From an uncultured Spirochaetales bacterium (lineage in GTDB: Bacteria > Spirochaetota > Spirochaetia > Sphaerochaetales > Sphaerochaetaceae), in NCBI GenBank assembly GCA_944392695.1, contig CALXXN010000004.1:62001-126000 (forward strand): a stretch of DNA of 64,000 nucleotides, written 5' to 3'. This document shows, piece by piece, positions 59,254 through 64,000 of this stretch. A program made the translations under genes and the position numbers. How positions within the stretch are numbered: position 1 is the stretch's first letter; every line of letters starts with the position of its first letter. The notes under the pieces were generated by a model. The model was not told the origin of the DNA. It searched no databases and saw only the letters and a program-made list of their open reading frames with translations.

Positions 59254-60565
59254 CAAGGACCTCCTCGATCAAGCTTGCAAGATAGAAGGATCCAGCGACG
59301 AGGATGGCATCCGCATCCTTGACCGCGGCATCCAGCGCATCCCTGGCCCCGGGCTGGTGGCTGAGTTCCGCCCCGTGGGTGTTGAGGCGCCTGGCAAGGG
59401 AGTAGGTCGCCGCGCTGTCGCTCTTCTTGAAGGACGAAGGCCTGCTTATGACCACGCGGGGGAAGGCTGGAAGCAGGACCTCGAGCATGCGCTCCACGTC
59501 CTTTCCTTCGATGCAGGAGAAAACGCAGGCGGTCTTCCTGTCCTTGTAGAGCGCATTGAAGGACGAGACCGTATGGGAGAGTGAGAGCGGTGTGTGGGAC
59601 ACATCGATGATCAGGTCACGGCCTTTGTACACATGGTGCTCGAAGCGTCCTGGCAGTGTGGCCTTTGAAAGGGCCGCCTCGCTGAGCCCGTCATGATGGA
59701 AGCCCAGGTGGCGCGAGACGAGGAGGGCGAGGGCCGCGTTCTGCACCTGCACCCCACCCCTCATCGCAAGGACGAGCTGCTTGTCATAACCATCCTCGAA
59801 GGCTATGTGGCAGTGTTCCCCATCAAGCCGGGTCTCGGTCTCTAGGCATACGCACTCCCTGGCCAGCGAGTAGAGTGGTACACCCTTGTCATAGGCCTCC
59901 CTCATCATGATGCCCTGGGCCTCAGGGCGCAGGAAACCTGTGAAGGCAGATCCTGATGACTTGATGATCTTGCTTTTCTCAATGGCGATCTTCTCAATCG
60001 TGTCGCCAAGGATCTTCGTGTGCTCAAGTTCTATCGGGGTGATCACCGCGGCAGCGCTCTCAAGCGTGTTCGTCGCATCAAGGCGCCCTCCAAGTCCTGT
60101 CTCTATGACCGCCCAGGTGCAGCCATGGGCGGCGAAGAGGAGGTAGGCGAAGGCGGTGTAAAGCTCGAAAGTCGTTGGGAACGAAGGGCCTATCGAGGCA
60201 GGTAGCGTCAAATCGGCGACGATTCCTGACAATGCCTCGGCACACTCCAGCATCAGATCGTCATCAAAGGTCTTGCCATCAAGGGTGAAGCGCTCCCTGT
60301 GGTCGACAAGGTGGGGGGAGAGGTAGAGCCCCGTCTCCTCACCTGCGGCGCTGAGGATGGCTGAGAGGAAGCGGCTTGTGGACCCCTTGCCCTTGCTTCC
60401 TGCGACATGTATGGACTTGAAAGCCTCTTCAGGGTTGCCAAGACGTGATAACAAGAGGCCCATCCTCTCCAGGCGCGCATCCCTCACCAGGCCAGGCCTG
60501 CCGTCCTGGGCCGGGATGAAGGAATCCATCCAGTTGAAGAAGTCCTCACAAGATTCAAAACGCAT
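59237..60565 (-). CDS. folC: Folylpolyglutamate synthase / dihydrofolate synthase
   Basis: 442 residues. ATP loop HVAGSKGKGSTSRFLSAIL, then YLSPHLVDHRERFTLDGK, WAVIETGLGGRLDATN and ITPIELEHTKILGDTIEKIAIEKSKI. Adds Glu to folates (and possibly to dihydropteroate). TAAACT ends 7 nt before ATG 60565 and no SD is seen, suggesting a leaderless mRNA. First gene of the unit with rqcH, memo and the membrane protein. Confidence 0.93.
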   Translation of the reverse strand: MRFESCEDFFNWMDSFIPAQDGRPGLVRDARLERMGLLLSRLGNPEEAFKSIHVAGSKGKGSTSRFLSAILSAAGEETGLYLSPHLVDHRERFTLDGKTFDDDLMLECAEALSGIVADLTLPASIGPSFPTTFELYTAFAYLLFAAHGCTWAVIETGLGGRLDATNTLESAAAVITPIELEHTKILGDTIEKIAIEKSKIIKSSGSAFTGFLRPEAQGIMMREAYDKGVPLYSLARECVCLETETRLDGEHCHIAFEDGYDKQLVLAMRGGVQVQNAALALLVSRHLGFHHDGLSEAALSKATLPGRFEHHVYKGRDLIIDVSHTPLSLSHTVSSFNALYKDRKTACVFSCIEGKDVERMLEVLLPAFPRVVISRPSSFKKSDSAATYSLARRLNTHGAELSHQPGARDALDAAVKDADAILVAGSFYLASLIEEVLDAEQQ

Positions 60566-60572
60566 GATGCCA

Positions 60573-60578
60573 AGTTTA
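60573..60578 (-). promoter_or_regulatory. -10 element of folC, predicted leaderless
   Basis: Minus strand TAAACT, a 7-nt spacer, then ATG at 60565. Confidence 0.5.
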
Positions 60579-60642
60579 AATAATGGACGGGTGGTCTGTC
60601 ACCATGTCTGATCTTGACTCTTTGACGCAATGCGGAATGTTG

Positions 60643-60681
60643 TCATGAATGCTTGCTGATTGTTCATGAATGGAATAAGAT
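60643..60681 (+). promoter_or_regulatory. fadD promoter with 21-bp-spaced direct repeats
   Basis: TTGCTG (60653-60658), a 17-bp spacer and TAAGAT (60676-60681). TCATGAATG occurs at 60643-60651 and 60664-60672, on both sides of the -35, two helical turns apart. Likely regulator half-sites. Confidence 0.55.
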
Positions 60682-60704
60682 GTGTCCATATGGAGATTTG
60701 ACAG

Positions 60705-62441
60705 ATGGCATTCAAAGCACCAAATCCTGACGCTTACGCCTTCCTCGACCAGTACCGTGGCACAGTCTTCAATGGCACCTGGCCAACTGTTGTCGAGATG
60801 TTCGAGATATCATGCAGCCGTTTCGGCTCGCGGCCCTGCTTCCGCTCTATCCATCCAAAGGATTTCACATTGACCTATGACGAGGTCAGGGAGAAGGTCC
60901 TCCAGATCAGCAACTACCTCCTGTCCACAGGTGTCAGGAAGGGTGACAAGATCGCCGTCAGCGGCAAGAACAGCCCTGAGTGGGCTGTCGCCTACCTGGC
61001 CATCCTCTACGCTGGTGCGATCGTGGTCCCACTCGACATCACCTACAATGACACCGACATGGAGACCTTGATGGCCTTCGGCGGGGTGAGCCGCATCTTC
61101 ATAGATGCCGACAGGATCGATGGCATTGGCACCAAGACAGGCAAGCTCAACCTCGTTGAGAAGTACTGCCTCGAAGAGAAGAGCTCATACAGCTATCTCT
61201 TCGACCTCAAGGCCGATGGCACCTTCCAGGCGGAGAAGGCCGTGGAGGATGATGTCGCCGCCATACTCTTCACCAGTGGTACGACCGGAGTGCCAAAGGG
61301 AGTCCAGCTGACACATCGCAACCTGGTCTCCGACTGCTACCTGGCCCAGTGCCTCATGAAGCTCTATCCAGAGGATGTCTTTTATGCGATCCTTCCGCTG
61401 CACCATGCCTACACGATGCTGGCGGTCTTCTTCGAGACGATTTCCGTCGGTGCTTCCTGTGTCTTCGGCAAGCGCCTGATCGTCCCCCAGGTCCTCAAGG
61501 AGCTCAAGGTCGGCAAGGTCACGATGTTCCTCGCCGTCCCCCTGCTTTTCAACAAGCTGCTGTCAGCACTCATGGATGGTGTCAGGAAGAAGGGCATCCT
61601 GGTCTATGGCTTGATCCGCGCCCTGATGGGGCTTTCCGGCTTCCTGAAGAAGGTCTTCCATGTCAATGTCGGTAAGAAGTGGTTCGGCTTCCTGTTGAAG
61701 AACCTCTCACTTGAGAACGCAAGGATCTGCATCTGTGGAGGTGGTCCTCTTCCGCCTTCGACCTTCAAGATGTACAACGAGCTAGGCATCGACTTCGTCC
61801 AGGGCTATGGCCTGACTGAGACAAGTCCGATCACCCACCTCAACCCGGTCGAGGCCTACAACGAGGAGTCTGTCGGACACAACATCCCTGGTGTCGAAGT
61901 CAGGATCGTCGACCCGGACAGCGATGGCAATGGCGTCATCCATGTGCGTGGCAGTGTCGTCATGAAGGGGTATTACAACAACGAGGAGGCGACACGCGAG
62001 GTCCTCTCAGAGGATGGCTGGCTGAACACCGGCGATGTCGGGCATGAGAAGGATGGCTACCTCTTCCTGACAGGACGTGCGAAGAACGTCATCGTCACAG
62101 GTGGCGGCAAGAATGTCTTCCCGGAAGAGGTGGAGGACCACTTCCAGCTGCATTACGATGTCGACCAGATCTGTGTCTGTGGTTACCGCAACGACCCCAA
62201 GGACCGCAGCGAGGAGATCGCTGCCGTCATCTATCCTTCCGCAGATGCCTTGAAGGCACATCCTTCTGACATCGAGGACCATATCAATTCGATTGTCAGC
62301 GAGGTCAACAAGGAGCTGCAGAGCTACAAGAAGATCACACGTGTCGTGATCGCCAAGGAGCCGCTTCCGATGACAAGTACGAAGAAGATCAAGCGCTTCG
62401 AAGTCGAGAAGCTGTACAAGAAGGAACTTGGCAAGGATTGA
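60705..62441 (+). CDS. fadD: Long-chain acyl-CoA synthetase (AMP-forming)
   Basis: Activates fatty acids to acyl-CoA through an acyl-adenylate. A3 AMP-binding motif LFTSGTTGVPKGVQLTHRN, A5 QGYGLTETSPITHLNP, A7 LNTGDVGHEKDGYLFLTGRAKNVIVTGGGKNVFPEEVE, and A10 Lys in MTSTKKIKRFEVEKL. 578 residues is normal. Expressed alone from a promoter with direct repeats and ended by the terminator at 62449-62476. Confidence 0.93.
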   Translation: MAFKAPNPDAYAFLDQYRGTVFNGTWPTVVEMFEISCSRFGSRPCFRSIHPKDFTLTYDEVREKVLQISNYLLSTGVRKGDKIAVSGKNSPEWAVAYLAILYAGAIVVPLDITYNDTDMETLMAFGGVSRIFIDADRIDGIGTKTGKLNLVEKYCLEEKSSYSYLFDLKADGTFQAEKAVEDDVAAILFTSGTTGVPKGVQLTHRNLVSDCYLAQCLMKLYPEDVFYAILPLHHAYTMLAVFFETISVGASCVFGKRLIVPQVLKELKVGKVTMFLAVPLLFNKLLSALMDGVRKKGILVYGLIRALMGLSGFLKKVFHVNVGKKWFGFLLKNLSLENARICICGGGPLPPSTFKMYNELGIDFVQGYGLTETSPITHLNPVEAYNEESVGHNIPGVEVRIVDPDSDGNGVIHVRGSVVMKGYYNNEEATREVLSEDGWLNTGDVGHEKDGYLFLTGRAKNVIVTGGGKNVFPEEVEDHFQLHYDVDQICVCGYRNDPKDRSEEIAAVIYPSADALKAHPSDIEDHINSIVSEVNKELQSYKKITRVVIAKEPLPMTSTKKIKRFEVEKLYKKELGKD

Positions 62442-62448
62442 CCCATGC

Positions 62449-62476
62449 AAGGCCCGTCACAATGGCGGGCCTTTTC
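62449..62476 (+). terminator. Intrinsic terminator after fadD, overlapping the yhbY -35
   Basis: AAGGCCCG (62449-62456) / CGGGCCTT (62466-62473) then TTC. TTTTCA (62472-62477) is the likely -35 of the next promoter. Confidence 0.8.
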
Positions 62477-62495
62477 AATACAGCCACTTGTGTCC

Positions 62496-62501
62496 TATGA
62501 T
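62496..62501 (+). promoter_or_regulatory. -10 element of yhbY, predicted leaderless
   Basis: TATGAT, a 7-nt spacer (TGCCGGC), then ATG 62509. -35 TTTTCA with an 18-bp spacer lies in the terminator T-tract. Confidence 0.6.
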
Positions 62502-62508
62502 TGCCGGC

Positions 62509-62820
62509 ATGGAAATCACAAGCCAGCAGAGGGCCTTCCTCCGTGGATGCGCCCAGACAATCGATCCCATAGTGATGGTTGGCAAGGAAGGTCTCACCAC
62601 GGCTGTCTGCACAGCCTTGGATGAGGCCCTCTCCCACCATGAACTCGTCAAGCTCCGTTTCCAGAACCACAAGGATGAGGTCAGACAGATCTCCGACAAG
62701 CTGGCAGAGGCGACCAGGTCGCTTTGTGTCGCTGTCACCGGGTTCACGGCTGTCTTCTACCGTGAGGCACAGAAGCCCGAGGACAGGCGCTTCAACCTCC
62801 GCACCCTGTCAATGAGATGA
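62509..62820 (+). CDS. yhbY: YhbY family RNA-binding protein (CRM domain)
   Basis: 103 residues. MEITSQQRAFLRGCAQTIDPIVMVGKEGLTTAVCTALDEAL and HELVKLRF are the conserved core of YhbY, a 50S-associated assembly factor with the CRM fold. The GxxG loop is VGKEG. The true start is 62509; the frame is open to 62428, but that part covers a terminator and promoter. It overlaps the next gene by 4 nt. Confidence 0.9.
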   Translation: MEITSQQRAFLRGCAQTIDPIVMVGKEGLTTAVCTALDEALSHHELVKLRFQNHKDEVRQISDKLAEATRSLCVAVTGFTAVFYREAQKPEDRRFNLRTLSMR

Positions 62821-63218
62821 ACAAGGAACAGTTGATCCGGAAGTGCACCTCCGCCATGGATGAGATCGTCCGCCGTGAGGGCAGTGTGACCCCTGTCGAT
62901 GTCCTCCTCGCAACAGGCCTTCTCGATAAGAAGAACTATGAGGCCTGGCGTGAGGGCCGCATCACCGAGCTCGAGGCTGCCTGTTCTGCCAACATGGACA
63001 CGCTTGCCACTGTCAACAAGGTGGTGCGCACCCATGCCCAGGAGATGGGTCTCAAGAAGGCCTACGAGCCTTATTACAAAGCAGGTAAGGGCAGGGTGAA
63101 GCTGCGTTTCACCCGGAGTGGCAGGGATGACCTTGAACGGCATTACTCGACACGCTATGTGGACACGCTCTTCCGCACGGAGAAGGAAGCCAGGGCGGAG
63201 CTGGAGGATGAGGGATGA
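62817..63218 (+). CDS. Conserved hypothetical protein
   Basis: 133 residues, mixed alpha with a basic C-terminus. MNKEQLIRKCTSAMDEIVRREGSVTPVDVLLATGLLDKKNYEAWREGRITELEA and KLRFTRSGRDDLERHYSTRYV recall a family of small uncharacterised proteins in anaerobes. No catalytic motif. It overlaps yhbY and the next gene by 4 nt each, so all three are coupled. Confidence 0.7.
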   Translation: MNKEQLIRKCTSAMDEIVRREGSVTPVDVLLATGLLDKKNYEAWREGRITELEAACSANMDTLATVNKVVRTHAQEMGLKKAYEPYYKAGKGRVKLRFTRSGRDDLERHYSTRYVDTLFRTEKEARAELEDEG

Positions 63219-63568
63219 AGCGGCTCCTCTTCCCCTTGAGTTTCATAATCCCCGCCATCATCGCGCTTCCAGGTCTTTTCATGGACCTGGGGGAAGGCTA
63301 TTACAGCCTGATGAAGCTCATCTACATCTTCTCCGCCTGTTACACCGCCATACTCTACCGCCTGATGAAGGCACTGGGCACGCTTGGCCCGGTCCAGGTC
63401 GCGGGGACTGCCGTCACTTTCGCCCTTGCCATCCTCGCCTTGCTTGAACAGTTGATGTCCCCAGCTATCATCCCCATCTACAGGACGGTGGCACTCGTCA
63501 TCTACTTCCTCTGCTTCTCCGCCATGGCCTTCATAGTGACCAGGGCTTGGAATAATGCGGATGACTAA
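63215..63568 (+). CDS. Small membrane protein of unknown function
   Basis: 117 residues with four predicted transmembrane helices (FPLSFIIPAIIALPGLFM; LIYIFSACYTAILYRLM; VQVAGTAVTFALAILALLEQL; TVALVIYFLCFSAMAFIVT). No family recognised. Translationally coupled to the gene before it. Confidence 0.65.
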   Translation: MKRLLFPLSFIIPAIIALPGLFMDLGEGYYSLMKLIYIFSACYTAILYRLMKALGTLGPVQVAGTAVTFALAILALLEQLMSPAIIPIYRTVALVIYFLCFSAMAFIVTRAWNNADD

Positions 63569-63602
63569 CTAAATCAAACACGTTGCAATCAAAGTAAATA
63601 AA

Positions 63603-63636
63603 CAAGGCCACCATGGATTCCTCCACAGTGGCCTTG
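63603..63636 (-). terminator. Intrinsic terminator of pfp
   Basis: CAAGGCCAC (63603-63611) / GTGGCCTTG (63628-63636), a perfect 9-bp stem. On the minus strand TTTATTTACTTT follows. Confidence 0.75.
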
Positions 63637-63654
63637 ATGCTTTGCAGGCCTTGC

Positions 63655-64000
63655 TTACGCCTGCTCGAGTGCGAGGGTGCGTGTCGTGATGTCGCAGACC
63701 TCTTCTGGACCGTAGTACTGGATGGCACCAGGGAAGGTGTAGCAGGTCTCACGCTCCCACTGGGCCCTCTTGGAAGCAAAATAGGTGAAGGGCTTTCCAT
63801 CGAGTTCGACAAGGGCCTTGCGGATGACAGGCTTGTCTTCTCCATGGCGGCGCTCGACGTTCATCATCTTCGTGATCGGGATGCCACCTGCGTTCCAAGC
63901 CGCAGGTCCCTTGCTGAGGCCGTTGACGACCGACATGTAACCAGTCAGGCCATTGGCGATCAGGAGGAAGGCGTTGTAGCCGAGCGAGTAGCAGTAGTCT
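63655..64000 (-). CDS. pfp: Pyrophosphate-fructose-6-phosphate 1-phosphotransferase, 5' end outside window
   Basis: C-terminal 114 residues. Seen: SLGYNAFLLIANGLTGYMSVVNGLSKGPAAWNAGGIPITKMMNVERRHGEDKPVIRKALVELDG and GPIQYYGP-like GAIQYYGPEE, typical of the long PPi-dependent phosphofructokinases. It uses pyrophosphate instead of ATP in glycolysis, reversibly. The frame is open to base 64000, so the start is beyond the window. Ends at TAA 63655-63657, followed by a terminator. Confidence 0.9.
   Translation of the reverse strand, partial: DYCYSLGYNAFLLIANGLTGYMSVVNGLSKGPAAWNAGGIPITKMMNVERRHGEDKPVIRKALVELDGKPFTYFASKRAQWERETCYTFPGAIQYYGPEEVCDITTRTLALEQA

Overview
The window (about 64 kb, GC-rich except for one AT-richer island near 28.3-29.8 kb) reads as a dense bacterial chromosome, most likely a host-associated member of the Spirochaetota close to Sphaerochaetaceae. 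This is inference from gene content: a pyrophosphate-dependent phosphofructokinase, a superoxide reductase, a small zinc-ribbon protein and an omega-like subunit of the spirochaete type, and a BMP-type binding protein whose signal peptide ends in a small-residue segment without a lipobox cysteine. No plasmid, prophage, IS or CRISPR locus is visible.

Layout. 0-3.7 kb (+): an ECF sigma factor cut by the window edge, its anti-sigma factor, a dihydroorotate-dehydrogenase-like enzyme, an acyltransferase and a lipoprotein. 3.7-23.4 kb (almost all -): mutL, an outer-membrane barrel and a FecR-like exported protein separated by an A9 frameshift, a TtcA-like PP-loop enzyme, an HD hydrolase, pepF, rdgB, an alpha/beta hydrolase broken by an amber codon, an unknown HTH protein, the tig-clpP-clpX-nrnA proteostasis operon, and a dat-ddc pair predicted to make 1,3-diaminopropane. 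23.5-28.3 kb (+): an operator-controlled DUF3793-flavodoxin pair, tRNA-Leu(UAA), an orphan HigA-like antitoxin, a 2-hydroxyacid dehydrogenase, a five-tRNA array (His, Arg, Lys, Leu, Gly) and a superoxide reductase operon. 28.3-33.2 kb: an AT-richer AAA/DUF4143 ATPase gene preceded by 33-bp-periodic repeats, an ABC-F ATPase and an FAD oxidoreductase. 33.3-39.1 kb (+): a complete BMP-type (nucleoside-like) ABC importer with a Gfo/Idh/MocA oxidoreductase. 39.4-47.0 kb: an FKBP isomerase, a deaminase / MtnA-like / MTA-phosphorylase-like operon and a potABCD polyamine importer. 47-55.6 kb (+): membrane proteins, a YiaK-type dehydrogenase, nucleotide-kinase-like proteins, TM2, a Mur ligase, yicC, rpoZ and miaA. 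55.5-60.6 kb (-): folC, rqcH, Memo and a membrane protein with a pseudokinase-like domain. 60.7-64 kb: fadD, yhbY, two small genes and the 3' end of pfp.

Functional themes. Polyamine and methylthioadenosine metabolism recurs: diaminopropane synthesis, the Pot importer and an MTA-type salvage cassette. Quality control is also well represented: trigger factor, ClpXP, RqcH, PepF, RdgB, MutL and YicC.

The most distinctive non-coding feature is promoter architecture. At least eight genes have a -10 hexamer placed 6-8 bp before the ATG, which predicts leaderless mRNAs. Several others have ultra-short leaders that begin at the Shine-Dalgarno sequence, with an anti-SD arm just upstream of the expected start, so that only read-through RNA would mask the SD. 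Terminator T-tracts run directly into the next promoter at three places. The best single loci to follow up are the A9 frameshift (8086-8094), the 33-bp-periodic repeats (29664-29779), the deaminase/MtnA-like/MTAP-like operon (41006-43196) and the amber-interrupted hydrolase (14141-14911).
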